Shown here: one piece after another, positions 1 through 8,183 of the stretch
Numbering within the stretch: position 1 is the stretch's first letter
Layout of the letters: each line of letters opens with the position of its first letter
Origin: Egibacteraceae bacterium
Lineage (GTDB): Bacteria; Actinomycetota; Nitriliruptoria; Euzebyales; Egibacteraceae
Direction: 5' to 3'
DNA length: 64,000 nucleotides
Assembly (NCBI GenBank): GCA_030447925.1
Contig: JAUJNX010000014.1
Span: 45,220 to 109,219, forward strand
Position numbers and translations under genes: made by a program
Notes under the pieces: model-generated
What the model was told of the DNA's origin: nothing
Seen by the model: the letters and a program-made list of their open reading frames with translations, nothing else
The model's database searches: none

Positions 1-1766
1 TCGATCCCGGCGAGGGTGTAGGCACGGGCGGCGGCGGCCAGCGCTGCGGTTTTGCCGGTGCCGGCGGGGCCGATGACGACGTGGACGCCGCCGCGGTCGG
101 TGGTGACCCGGCGGACGAGTGCTGCCTGTTCGGCGGCGAGGAAGGCGTGTTCGCCCAATGCGACGGCGACGCTGCGGTCATCGGCGATGCCGCAGCGGGC
201 GCCGCGCCGCTGGGTGGCGTCGTCGAGGGCTTGTTGTTCGGTGGCGAGCAGCTCGGGGGTGGAGTAGCGGGGCCGGGCGGCGGTGACGGTCACCGCGCCG
301 CCCGGCCGGGCGGTGATGTGCCAGTCGGGCCGGTCACCGGCGACGCCGGGTTGGCGGGCGGGGACGCCCGCCTCGGCCGCGAGGGTCTGCGCCCGCCAGA
401 CCAGAACGGCGACGGGATCGTGGGCGGAGTCCAGTTCGCGTGCGGTCAACCTCGCGGTCAACCCGTCGGCGTCCACGCCCGCGGCGAGCAGCTGGGTGAC
501 CGCGTCGACCAGCGACGCCGAGGCGAGCACCTCCGGCCCGGCGGCGGGGGCGAGGCGGGTGAGCACGGCGTTGACGGCGGCGAGGTCGTCGCGGCGGTCA
601 GGGTCAGCACCGTCGGGGTGCAGCAGCCGCACCGCGACGTGGGTGTCGGCGACGGTCTTGCGCGCCAGGGCGAGGATCTCCTCGCCCGGCGCGCCCGCGG
701 GGAGGCGCTGCGCCCAGGCTCGGACGACATCGCCGAGGTCGAAGGTGGCGTCGGTGGCGGTCAGCCCGGATGGGCCGGCGAGTTCGGCGGCGATGGCTCC
801 CAGCCGCGTCGGCGATAGCGACTGGACCGTGGTCTGGCCGAGCAGACGGGTGAAGTCGTCGGGGGTCCAGCCGTGCGCCTCGGCGATGGCCCGCCACCGC
901 TGGCGCAGCGGTTGGCCGTCGGTGAACCGCTGCTTGGCTTGGCGGGTCTTGTAGGCGGCGAGTTCGGCTTCCCGGGCGGTCCAGTCGTGGCGGACCTCCC
1001 CGTCGCCGGCCTCGCCGCGTTCCACGGCGAGGTGGTCGCGCAGCTCGGCGGTGCGGGTGGAGAACACCTCGATCAGGGCGCGGGGGATGCCGGCGAGGTC
1101 GGCGTGTCCGTTGACGACCGGCCCCCATGCCACCCCGAGCCGGGCGGTGAGCTCGTGACGCAAGACCGCCTGGTACAGATAGCCCGCGGTTTTGGCGCCC
1201 GCGTACAGGTAGCGCGACTCGATGGTGCGCCACCGCCCGTCGTCGCCGGTGCGGGCGGTGTTGGCGATCAGCACGTGGGTGTGCAGGTGCGGGTCCAGGT
1301 TGCGGGAGCTGCGGTGGCGGAACGCCGCAGCGGCCAGCCCGTCGACCTGGACGTGCTCCACCCCGTTGGTGCCCCGGCGCGTGAACGCCGCATGGCCTTC
1401 CAGGTAGGCCAGCGCGGCGGCGACGGCGGCGTCGTGGGCTTCGCGGACCGCCTCGGCGGCGTCGGGTTCGGCGAGGGCCCACAGCAGCGACACCGACTTG
1501 GGCGCGGCGACGGTGGCGTCCCACCCGGGCACCTTGCGGTTGCCGCGCATCCCGGCCAACCGTCCGCCGGCCGCGTCGGTGCCGCCGAGGAGCGCGCGGA
1601 GGGACTCGGCGGTGACGTCGCCGGTCGCGCCCAGTTCCGCGGCGGCGGTGCCGGCCCAGTAGCCGGCGACCTCGCCGGTGCCGACGTAGTAGTCCTCCAC
1701 CCCGGTCGCCACCGTCGACAGGTAGTAGGCCTCCCCGCCCGCGGACAGCTTCGCGATCGTCAGCAT
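1..1766 (-). CDS. MobF/TrwC-type conjugative relaxase-helicase, C-terminus cut by window edge
   Basis: Expected to nick one strand at oriT, stay covalently bound to it and unwind plasmid or ICE DNA for transfer. Read on the minus strand from an ATG at 1766, 588 codons are open without interruption to the window edge. The N-terminal part (about residues 1-290) is a TrwC relaxase domain: it opens MLTIAKLSAGGEAYYL with the catalytic tyrosine pair nearby, and carries the metal-binding histidine triad HLHTH at about residues 160-164. A superfamily-1 helicase domain starts with a Walker A motif, GPAGTGKT, whose lysine is about residue 572. The family usually exceeds 1,000 residues, so roughly half or more lies outside. 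The gene reads away from the repeat-rich region at 2.07-2.47 kb. Family assignment is firm; the type of element (ICE or integrated plasmid) is inferred. Confidence 0.88.
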   Translation of the reverse strand, partial: MLTIAKLSAGGEAYYLSTVATGVEDYYVGTGEVAGYWAGTAAAELGATGDVTAESLRALLGGTDAAGGRLAGMRGNRKVPGWDATVAAPKSVSLLWALAEPDAAEAVREAHDAAVAAALAYLEGHAAFTRRGTNGVEHVQVDGLAAAAFRHRSSRNLDPHLHTHVLIANTARTGDDGRWRTIESRYLYAGAKTAGYLYQAVLRHELTARLGVAWGPVVNGHADLAGIPRALIEVFSTRTAELRDHLAVERGEAGDGEVRHDWTAREAELAAYKTRQAKQRFTDGQPLRQRWRAIAEAHGWTPDDFTRLLGQTTVQSLSPTRLGAIAAELAGPSGLTATDATFDLGDVVRAWAQRLPAGAPGEEILALARKTVADTHVAVRLLHPDGADPDRRDDLAAVNAVLTRLAPAAGPEVLASASLVDAVTQLLAAGVDADGLTARLTARELDSAHDPVAVLVWRAQTLAAEAGVPARQPGVAGDRPDWHITARPGGAVTVTAARPRYSTPELLATEQQALDDATQRRGARCGIADDRSVAVALGEHAFLAAEQAALVRRVTTDRGGVHVVIGPAGTGKTAALAAAARAYTLAGI

Positions 1767-2565
1767 CCCAGCCCCACTACTGGGGCGCCGACCGGCGAGA
1801 ATCCACACCTGCCACCACAACGGCGGCGAGAAGCGGCGTCGGGGGAGGTGTGCAGCGGGTGGGGGGCTGCGGGGTGGGGGGCCAGCGCGGCTCCGCCAAG
1901 CCCCGCCGACCCCACGCCGCACTGCGGCGGCGGTGCGGGCGCCACCGGGTACCCAGACGGCGTGCATGCAGTGGTGGGCATGGCGGCGGCCTGTTCGTCG
2001 CGACGGACCTGTCACAGGCACTACCGGCGCCTCACCCACCCCGATGTGGACGCCAGATCGGAAATTCATCCGGTCGCGTCCGCCGACCGGGTCACCGACG
2101 AGGTCACACACCGGGTCGCATCCGACCCAGCGGCCCACCGGCCCAGTCACCCGCGAGGTCGCATCCGCCGGGGCGGGCCGCCGGCCATGTCACCCGCGAG
2201 GTCGCATCCGACCCCGCGGGTCACCACGAGGTCGCATCCGACCCCGCGGGTCACCCACGAGGTGCACACACCCGCCCTCCCACGACACGAGCGACGCGTA
2301 CCGGATCGCCTCCGCCGGCGCAGGTCACCGGCGGGGTCACGCGCCGGGTCGCATCCGCGGATGCCGGTTACCGGTCGAGCCGTCCACCGAGCCGCAGCAA
2401 CCCGAGGCAGGTTACGGGCGGGGTCGCGCCCGCGGGCGCGGGTCACCGGCCTCGCCAGGCCGGGTCGCATGGCCGGTGGCGGTTCCGGGTGGATCTGCCG
2501 GGCTTCGATCGCGCCGCGGACGTGCCAGACCCCTTGGCCCGCGGCCACTCGGAAGCTGAGCGCGG
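1767..2565. other. Non-coding region upstream of relaxase; candidate oriT/replication region
   Basis: About 800 bases without a credible gene. The first third (1,850-1,930) is a G-rich stretch. The remainder carries the spaced repeats described separately, plus many GGTCACC/GGTTACC motifs. Its place directly upstream of a relaxase gene is where an origin of transfer would be expected. I could not locate a nic site by eye. Confidence 0.5.
2072..2474. repeat. Spaced direct repeats (iteron-like) with internal dyad
   Basis: The core GGTCGCATCC or a one-to-two-base variant begins at 2072, 2114, 2157, 2200, 2230, 2347, 2422 and 2463. The first four are spaced 42, 43 and 43 bases, about four helical turns, so the sites would lie on one DNA face. 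Copies at 2114, 2200 and 2230 extend to GGTCGCATCCGACC, a dyad with five-base arms (GGTCG/CGACC). GTCACC motifs sit between most copies. Known iterons and relaxosome sites have this form; the role here is inferred from position. Confidence 0.6.
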
Positions 2566-3084
2566 TTACCGGGCGGGCCGGCCGGCGGTGGCAGCGATGA
2601 GCCAGCGGCGGGCGGCGCGTCGGCTGGTCAGGACCGTGACCTCGGCGGGGCCGGCGTGCTGGTCGATCAGCGCGCGGACGCGCGGGCGCATCGACCGGCG
2701 GTAGTTCCAGACGTAGCGGACGAAGTCCCAGGTGATGCGGTCGTACGCGCCGGTGGCCTTGTCCTGCCCGCCGCCCTGGCGCAGCCGCCGGTGGGCGATG
2801 CCGGCCAGGCAGGTGGTGGCGGGCAGGTCCAGGAACACCACGGTGTCGGCGGCGGCGAGGCGGATGGGCAGGGTGGAGGCGTAGTTGCCGTCGATGACCC
2901 AGCTGGGCTCGGCGACCAGGTCGCGCTGGGCGGCTGCGAACTGCGCCTGCGGCAGCGGCGCCCACGCCTCGTCGTAGTAGACGGCGTCGAGATGTGTGAC
3001 CGGCAGGTCGAGCGCGGCGCCGAGCTGGCGCGCGAGGTGGGACTTGCCGCTGCCGCCGCAGCCGACGATCACGATCCGCTTCAC
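2566..3084 (-). CDS. Small P-loop kinase-like protein (DNA topology modulation/FlaR-like family)
   Basis: A 172-residue P-loop NTPase related to adenylate-kinase-like topology modulation proteins. The Walker A motif is at the extreme N-terminus (GCGGSGKSHLA, about residues 8-18). It is followed by LDAVYYDEAW, then WVIDGNYAST, which is a hallmark of this family, and a strand ending VVFLDLPA. Length matches the family (about 170). GTG at 3084 is preferred, with GGGCGAGG six bases upstream; a GTG two codons earlier (3090) is possible. The family's substrate is unknown. It lies on the same strand as the HIT-domain gene, a 62-base gap away, and may be co-transcribed with it. Confidence 0.8.
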   Translation of the reverse strand: MKRIVIVGCGGSGKSHLARQLGAALDLPVTHLDAVYYDEAWAPLPQAQFAAAQRDLVAEPSWVIDGNYASTLPIRLAAADTVVFLDLPATTCLAGIAHRRLRQGGGQDKATGAYDRITWDFVRYVWNYRRSMRPRVRALIDQHAGPAEVTVLTSRRAARRWLIAATAGRPAR

Positions 3085-3146
3085 GTCCACCTCGCCCAGG
3101 TCGCCGCGCACGGATGCTTGCACAGCCGCCTCGTGCCGGCCGCGGA

Positions 3147-3752
3147 TCAGCCGTAGGCGTCGGCGGTCACCTGGCGGATCGCGCGGGTCAGCGCGTCGCG
3201 CAGCGGGCGGTGACGGTCGCCCAGCGCGTGATCGGATCCGTTGCGGTCCGGGTAGCGCCACACCGGCCCACGCCGGTAGATCTCGGGTTCCCACAGGTAG
3301 CGGGGGTGCACGTGGCCGTGCAGCTGGTGGTGGCTGTTGCCGAGCACCTCGTAGTTGAGCCGCCAGAACTCCGGGTCGGCCGCACCGCAGGCGAGCTGGA
3401 CGGCCTCGCCGAGCAGCGCCAGGTCGTACAGGAACGCCGCCCGCCGCGCGCGGGGCAGCTCGACGAGCTGATCGACCCCGGGGTCCTCGTACAGCAGCAG
3501 GCTGTAGCCGGGCAGGTGCTGGGTGTCGCCAATCACCGCCCACCCGGTGCGCATGCGCGCGAGCACCGTCGGGTTCTCGCCGCGCTCGGCCGCCCCGACC
3601 CGGTCGCTGCGCCAGTCCGTGTCCGTGTCCGTGTCCGCGCCCGTGTCCGTGTCCGTGTCCGTGTCCGTGTCCGTGTCCGTGTCCGTGTCCGTGTCCGTGT
3701 CCACCTGCCCACGTCCTAGCACAGGAGCCGTGCCGTGAAGGAACTGCAACAC
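3147..3752 (-). CDS. HIT-domain hydrolase with an N-terminal Asp-Thr repeat
   Basis: HIT proteins hydrolyse or transfer nucleotidyl groups (for example Ap4A, AMP-conjugates) through a histidine triad. Here the triad is HGHVHPRY near residue 160, preceded by LNYEVLGNSHHQLHGH. The conserved part begins WRSDRVGAAERGENPTVL, which is where proteins of this actinobacterial subfamily normally start. In front of it lies an aspartate-threonine dipeptide run: ten DT, one GA, three DT, encoded by a hexanucleotide repeat. The start is uncertain: GTG at 3752 gives 201 residues, while GTG at 3704 starts just before the repeat. Neither has a strong ribosome site. Because the repeat unit is six bases, length changes would stay in frame. 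Confidence 0.75.
   Translation of the reverse strand: MLQFLHGTAPVLGRGQVDTDTDTDTDTDTDTDTDTDTGADTDTDTDWRSDRVGAAERGENPTVLARMRTGWAVIGDTQHLPGYSLLLYEDPGVDQLVELPRARRAAFLYDLALLGEAVQLACGAADPEFWRLNYEVLGNSHHQLHGHVHPRYLWEPEIYRRGPVWRYPDRNGSDHALGDRHRPLRDALTRAIRQVTADAYG
3616..3702. repeat. Hexanucleotide tandem repeat (GTGTCC), about 14 units
   Basis: Ten perfect GTGTCC units (3643-3702), one variant GCGCCC-type unit and three more units (to about 3616). On the minus strand it reads GACACG, coding Asp-Thr, within or just before the HIT-domain gene. It stands out in a window where other coding repeats are long proline/alanine linkers. Copy number is prone to change by slippage. Confidence 0.9.
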
Positions 3753-3890
3753 CTCGCCCGCCTGTCGACCTCGCGGAGGGCCAGTACGGCCTGGTCACCG
3801 TCGCCCAGGCGACCGGCCGCGGCGTCCCGCCCCGCCGCCTTGACGACCCGATCGACGGCGACGTACTCGAGAGATCCACCACTACGCCCG
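3735..3890 (+). pseudogene. Relic of an AbiEi-like antitoxin N-terminus
   Basis: Starting at GTG 3735 the translation begins VKELQHLARLSTS. After a one-base frame change it continues EGQYGLVTVAQATGRG and PPRRLDDPIDGDVLE, then shifts again into REIHHYARP. This resembles the winged-helix start of AbiEi-type antitoxins (helix, then GLVTVAQA, then a second helix with RRLD). No intact frame continues, and no AbiEii-like toxin lies downstream. It overlaps the proposed start of the HIT gene on the other strand by 18 bases. The similarity is judged by eye and short. Confidence 0.35.
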
Positions 3891-4297
3891 TCCCGCGCCA
3901 CCAGACCCTGGCCGCAGCACCCCGCGGCCGACCGCCCCAGCAGCCAGCGCGAGGCCTTCGGCCCCCGTCCAACAGGCTCCTGGCACCGCAGTCGACCTCG
4001 GCCGAGTACCGACCTGCGTCGACCCCGGTCGCCTCCAGCGGCCCCCACAACCGCGACCAGCGGGCACACCACGCATGTACACATGCCGGGGCCGAATCAC
4101 GCCTGTCCACCAACAGTGCACCGAGGGAAACTCCTCCGTGTCCGACCAGCAGTCCCCCCATCTCGTGGAACGACTTACAGAGCGCCGCGCCGGCTACGTC
4201 CAGCGGGAACGGCAGCGCCCCCGCCGAGGCCAGCGGACGCCCTACCCCCCAAGCGTGATGGATGATTCAGTCAGAGTCGGACCGGTCGACCCATGGC
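3891..4297. other. Intergenic stretch with no supported gene
   Basis: About 400 bases between the antitoxin relic and the stop of the XRE regulator. Open frames occur on both strands but none shows a recognisable domain or a convincing start. A short frame from GTG 4138 (VSDQQSPHLVERLTERR) could be a fragment of a small protein; support is too weak to call it. Confidence 0.4.
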
Positions 4298-5452
4298 TCA
4301 GGCGGCGTCACCGCGGAGTAGTAGCGCGGCGATCTCGCGGCCGTGCCGGTCGTAGCTGCCCGCTTCCGCGGCTGCCAGGCCGTGCGCCCCGAGGCGTTCG
4401 TCCTCGTCGCGGAGGTGGCCGTCAAGGGTGAGGCGGGTCTTGAGCTGGGTGCGGATGAGCTGGACCGCCCGAAGCTCGGAGAAATTGGGCTGGTTGCGGC
4501 CACGGTCGATCAACCCCCACGCCCGCTCGATGGTCGCGATCGACTCTGGGTGGCCCACCGCGGCCTGGCCCCGGGCAAGTCCCTCCAGGAGGAACGCGGT
4601 GCCGATGTCGCCCAGCTCGTCGGTGTTGCCGAGGAGCCGATCGGTCAGCCCAGCGATCTGGCGGACGCCTTGGTCGTCGCCGACGTAGCCGGCGTTCACG
4701 GCGGCGGCGCGGAGCAGCTCGGCTTGCCAGGCGGGGTCGAGCGCGCCGTCCTGCAGAAACCTGCGGGAGAGTACGTAGGCGTCGTCGTAGCGGCCTGTCA
4801 GGTAGAGCGCGCCCTCACGACTCATGTCGGCGAGCTGGAGGAGACGGGCGTCTTGGAGGTACTCGGCCACCCGCTGCTGCTCTTCGACCTGCGGCGAAAC
4901 GACGGCCCACGAGTCGGCAGGGAGCACGTAGTCCAGATGGCTCTTGCACTGCTCGACCAAGAGGCGGACGAGCTCGCCGAGGAGGTGGGACTGGGCCCGG
5001 TCGCTGGTGGTGCGGCGGGCGAGCAGCCGGATCCAGCGGGCGGAACGCGCAGACAGATCGGCGGCCTCCTGCGGACGTCCCGCTAGTCGGAGCTGGCGAG
5101 CCTCCGTCGCCTCCTCGTCAAGCAGGCGAAGGGACTCGTCCGTGCCGAGCAGTACCTCCGAGGCGATCTGGTGACGGCGGAGGACATCGGTCTCATAGGC
5201 GCTCCGCAGTCGCGCGACCTCGACGTCGCCCAGGGCCAGCGCGTTGGCGATGCGCTCCACGTCGCCGGGCTGAGGCGCCTGCTGGCCGCTCTCCAGCCGG
5301 CTGACGCTGGAGTGGTCCAGATGCAGGAGGAGCCCGAGATCGAGTTGGCGGACCTTGCGCGCCTTCCGCAGCTCGCGGAGCGCGACGCCGAAGGTCTGGG
5401 GGGCGGACAGGGCTGCGACGTCGGACGGTGCCGACGTCGGGTGTGCCTCCAT
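4298..5452 (-). CDS. XRE-family transcriptional regulator with TPR-like C-terminal domain
   Basis: A 384-residue regulator. The N-terminal helix-turn-helix (about residues 20-80) reads TFGVALRELRKARKVRQLDL then HLDHSSVSRLESGQQAPQ, a typical XRE/Cro layout. Residues from about 110 to the end are all-helical and alanine/leucine-rich with paired-helix periodicity, as in the large streptomycete regulators with TPR-like sensing domains. It is transcribed away from the ribonucleotide-reductase-like operon; the 150-base shared region contains a palindrome at 5,521-5,538. It is therefore the obvious candidate regulator of that operon (inference from arrangement). Confidence 0.85.
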   Translation of the reverse strand: MEAHPTSAPSDVAALSAPQTFGVALRELRKARKVRQLDLGLLLHLDHSSVSRLESGQQAPQPGDVERIANALALGDVEVARLRSAYETDVLRRHQIASEVLLGTDESLRLLDEEATEARQLRLAGRPQEAADLSARSARWIRLLARRTTSDRAQSHLLGELVRLLVEQCKSHLDYVLPADSWAVVSPQVEEQQRVAEYLQDARLLQLADMSREGALYLTGRYDDAYVLSRRFLQDGALDPAWQAELLRAAAVNAGYVGDDQGVRQIAGLTDRLLGNTDELGDIGTAFLLEGLARGQAAVGHPESIATIERAWGLIDRGRNQPNFSELRAVQLIRTQLKTRLTLDGHLRDEDERLGAHGLAAAEAGSYDRHGREIAALLLRGDAA

Positions 5453-5520
5453 CGCCGCCTCCTAGGCGCGCGAATCTTGCTGTCGGGTGAGCCGAGGAGA
5501 GCGTACCCGGGGACTGGCGA

Positions 5521-5538
5521 CTTGCGGGATCACGCAAG
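5521..5538. promoter_or_regulatory. Candidate operator palindrome in divergent promoter region
   Basis: CTTGCG-GGATCA-CGCAAG, a perfect six-base inverted repeat with a six-base spacer, about 65 bases before the reductase-like start and 69 bases before the regulator start. A TACGCT hexamer near 5,560 could be a -10 element for the rightward operon. Dyads of this size are typical of XRE-dimer sites; binding is inferred. Confidence 0.45.
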
Positions 5539-5602
5539 CGCCGCCCCAGAGCCCATCCCTACGCTGCTGACGACGAACCTGACGGACGCCCGGAGGTGCA
5601 GC

Positions 5603-7327
5603 ATGGTCGAGTACTCACCCGCCGCGCTCCACGTGCTGCGCACGGGCAACATCCTGGCCGTCGACGAGCGCCCCCACGAGTTCGTCGACCGAGTCTTGGA
5701 CGCGGTGTTCGCACCTGAGCACGAACTCGGCACGCCCCTGGCAGAGGTCACCCGCCTCCGCGAGCAGTTCGCGGGTCACATGGCCGGGAAGCTGGTGACT
5801 CTGGGGACACCATTGCTGACCAACGCGGGCCGAGTCGACGGGAGGGCGCTCAGCTCGTGCGTCGCGGTGCCGGTCGACCTGCGCGCCCCACTGACCGCCG
5901 TCACACCGGTCATCGAGTCCTACTACGAGCAGAACATGGGTTCCGGGTTTGACCTGGACCCGGTCGAGGATCCCATGGCAGTGCTGGTCGCGCTGGACGA
6001 GCACGCCGAGCGCCTCGCGGCCGCCGAGCTGTACGAGCGCTACATCGGCAACATGGCCAACCTCAGCATCGACCACCCGCGAGTGCATGAGTTCGTCACC
6101 TTCAAGGCATCCGGCCATCCGCTGTCGCACTTCAACCTCTCGGTCAATGTGTCGCAGCGGTTCATGGACGCGCTCGCGGCCGATGATGCGTTCGTTCTCC
6201 GGGACGGGACGCGGCTGCGCGCCTGGGAGCTGTGGGACGCCATCGTGGAGGCGGCCTGGCGATGCGGTGACCCCGGCCTGCTGTTCCTAGAACGCTACGA
6301 CGCGGACAATCCCACTCCCCTGACCGGCCGCTACGTCACCACCGCGCCGTGCGCCGAGGTAGCACTCGCCCCTGGGGAGTCGTGTGTGTTCGGCTACGTC
6401 AACCTTGCCGCGCTGGCCCGCGACCAAGCCGTGGACCACGAGCTGCTCCGCGAGGTGGTCGCCGCGCTGACGCGGGTTCTTGACAACGCACTCCAGGTAA
6501 GTCTTGCGGGCTACCCGACGATCACCAGCCGTTCGGTCATGGCGGCAAAGCGCAAGATTGGCATCGGCGTTTGCGGATACGCCGACCTGCTGGTCCGGCT
6601 ACGCGTCCCTTACGGCTCCGCCCGCGCGGCGGAGATCCTTGAAGACATCCTCACCCTCATCACCTACGAATCCAAGGTCGCGTCTGCCCGGCTGGCCGCG
6701 GACCGTGGGTCGTTCACCGCCTTCCCCGCTTCCCGCTACGCCTCCGACGCGACGTTCCTGTCCGCCAAGTACGGACGCATCCGCTCCTCCACCGTGGCGC
6801 CGGACGCCTGGGAACGGCTCGACGCCACCATCCGCGAGCGGGGCGAGCTGCGGAACGCCAGCACCACGGCCCTGCCACCGTCTGGACGGAGCGCACTGCT
6901 GCTCGATGCCTCCACCAGCATCGAACCCTGGTTCGGCGTCGTGAACTTCGATGGCGCGGTGAAGGCGGACCTCGCTAACTGGATCCACCGGCTTTACCCC
7001 GGCGACACCGCGGAGGCGACGCTGGCGGCGATTTCACGTCAGGGAACCTGTCAGCTCCCGGACCGGGTAGCCGCCGAGGTCCGCGAGGTGGTCCGATGCG
7101 CCGCGGAAGTGTCCCCGCTGGCCCACCTGCGCATCGTCGCCGTCGCCAGCAGATGCGTCGACGAGGCGGCATCGAAGACGATCAACCTGCCCGCGGCCGC
7201 TCGTCCGGGAGTGGTCCGCGACGTGTTCCTCAGCGCCTGGCAGAGCGGCCTGAAGGCGATCTCGGTGTACCGGGACGGCACGGCCGGACAGCAGCCCGAG
7301 GTCCTCGGAGGCGCCCGTGTCGCCTGA
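5603..7327 (+). CDS. Class II-like ribonucleotide reductase catalytic subunit, divergent
   Basis: A 574-residue protein with the ten-stranded reductase barrel signatures in order: LLTNAGRVDG then SSC (C86), NMGSGFDLDP, GNMANLSIDHP, FNLSVNVSQRFMDAL, finger-loop APCAEVAL (C250, E252), ESCVFGYVNLA (C261), GIGVCGYADLL, RNASTTALPPSGRSALLL, SKTINLP and SGLKAISVYRDGT. The redox pair and thiyl cysteine are therefore present. The asparagine normally two residues before the thiyl cysteine (NPCGE in NrdJ) is alanine (A248). There is no ATP-cone and no C-terminal CxxC tail, and the protein is shorter than housekeeping NrdJ (700-900). ATG 5603 follows GGAGG by six bases. The next gene overlaps by 11 bases. 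It may reduce an unusual nucleotide; a plain dNTP role looks unlikely. Confidence 0.82.
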   Translation: MVEYSPAALHVLRTGNILAVDERPHEFVDRVLDAVFAPEHELGTPLAEVTRLREQFAGHMAGKLVTLGTPLLTNAGRVDGRALSSCVAVPVDLRAPLTAVTPVIESYYEQNMGSGFDLDPVEDPMAVLVALDEHAERLAAAELYERYIGNMANLSIDHPRVHEFVTFKASGHPLSHFNLSVNVSQRFMDALAADDAFVLRDGTRLRAWELWDAIVEAAWRCGDPGLLFLERYDADNPTPLTGRYVTTAPCAEVALAPGESCVFGYVNLAALARDQAVDHELLREVVAALTRVLDNALQVSLAGYPTITSRSVMAAKRKIGIGVCGYADLLVRLRVPYGSARAAEILEDILTLITYESKVASARLAADRGSFTAFPASRYASDATFLSAKYGRIRSSTVAPDAWERLDATIRERGELRNASTTALPPSGRSALLLDASTSIEPWFGVVNFDGAVKADLANWIHRLYPGDTAEATLAAISRQGTCQLPDRVAAEVREVVRCAAEVSPLAHLRIVAVASRCVDEAASKTINLPAAARPGVVRDVFLSAWQSGLKAISVYRDGTAGQQPEVLGGARVA

Positions 7328-8183
7328 ACTCCTGATCGTCGGCCATCTGGCCTCCAACGAGGACCGCACCGTGTCGGGCACGAAGGTCTCACACGGCGGA
7401 TCGGCCTACTACTGCGCGGTCGGCGCGGGCATGGTCGATCCGGCTCTCGTCGGCGTCGTCGCGCCTGTCGGGTTGGATTTCGACCCGTCACCGTTGGACC
7501 GGCTCGGCGTCGACCGAAGAGGCGTCCTCGTCCTAGCCGGCGCTACACCACGGTTCGTCATCCACCAGCACCCTGACGGGAGCCGCCGCTTCAGCGCCGA
7601 CTGGGGGGTGGCCCGGGACCCGAAACCGTGGCCGCTTCCAGCGGACTACCTCAACGCCCGTCACGTCCATCTGGCGACCGCCCCGCCCGGGCAGCAGCTC
7701 GCCTGGCTTGATATCGCACGCCGTCTCCCGAGCCGACCGACAGTGTCGGTCGACCTGTTCGAGCACTTCGCCATGACCTTTCCGCAGCAGTCCCGGCAGG
7801 TCCGGGACGCCGCAGATCTCGTGTTCCTCAACGAAGAGGAGCACAACCTGTTAGGGCTACCCGCTGGCGCCCTAGCGGTCATCAAGCTCGGGGCCAGCGG
7901 CGCCCGCTACGTCACCCCTGACGCCGTGACCAATTTGGCGACCGCCACGGTGGACGTCGTGGACACGACGGGTGCGGGTGACTTGCTCGCGGGGGTCTTC
8001 CTCGCCTCACACCTCAAACAGGTCGGACCCATCGAGGCGCTCGCCCGAGCCGTCCGTGCCGCCACCGCGAGCGTCACCTGGTTCGGGGTCGACGGCCCAC
8101 ACTTGCACGCTGCCCGCGACAGAGTCCGGCCAGATCCGGTACCGCTCAACCGAGAGGCCCCCACACTGTGCGCCGCGAAGTGA
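7317..8183 (+). CDS. PfkB-family sugar/nucleoside kinase
   Basis: A 288-residue ribokinase-fold kinase expected to phosphorylate a sugar or nucleoside hydroxyl with ATP. The C-terminal PfkB signature DTTGAGDLLAGVF (about residues 219-231) carries the anion-hole GAGD with its catalytic aspartate, and VIKLGASGARYV precedes it. The N-terminal region LLIVGHLASNEDR then HGGSAYYCAVGAG fits the substrate-binding lid, with the HGGS motif in place of the common GG(A/S)xxN. GTG 7317 has GGAGG five bases upstream and lies inside the reductase-like gene, so the two are probably translationally coupled. It overlaps the HD gene by 16 bases. Substrate cannot be read from sequence; context suggests a nucleoside. 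Confidence 0.85.
   Translation: MSPELLIVGHLASNEDRTVSGTKVSHGGSAYYCAVGAGMVDPALVGVVAPVGLDFDPSPLDRLGVDRRGVLVLAGATPRFVIHQHPDGSRRFSADWGVARDPKPWPLPADYLNARHVHLATAPPGQQLAWLDIARRLPSRPTVSVDLFEHFAMTFPQQSRQVRDAADLVFLNEEEHNLLGLPAGALAVIKLGASGARYVTPDAVTNLATATVDVVDTTGAGDLLAGVFLASHLKQVGPIEALARAVRAATASVTWFGVDGPHLHAARDRVRPDPVPLNREAPTLCAAK

Noticed and set aside
2072..2474. CRISPR array
   Set aside because: Repeat cores are only 10-14 bases, spacing is irregular after the fourth copy, the intervening DNA is itself similar between copies, and no cas gene is present.
4075..4431. 118-residue plus-strand open frame
   Set aside because: Its second half is arginine-rich shadow of the XRE regulator gene and no domain is visible in the first half.
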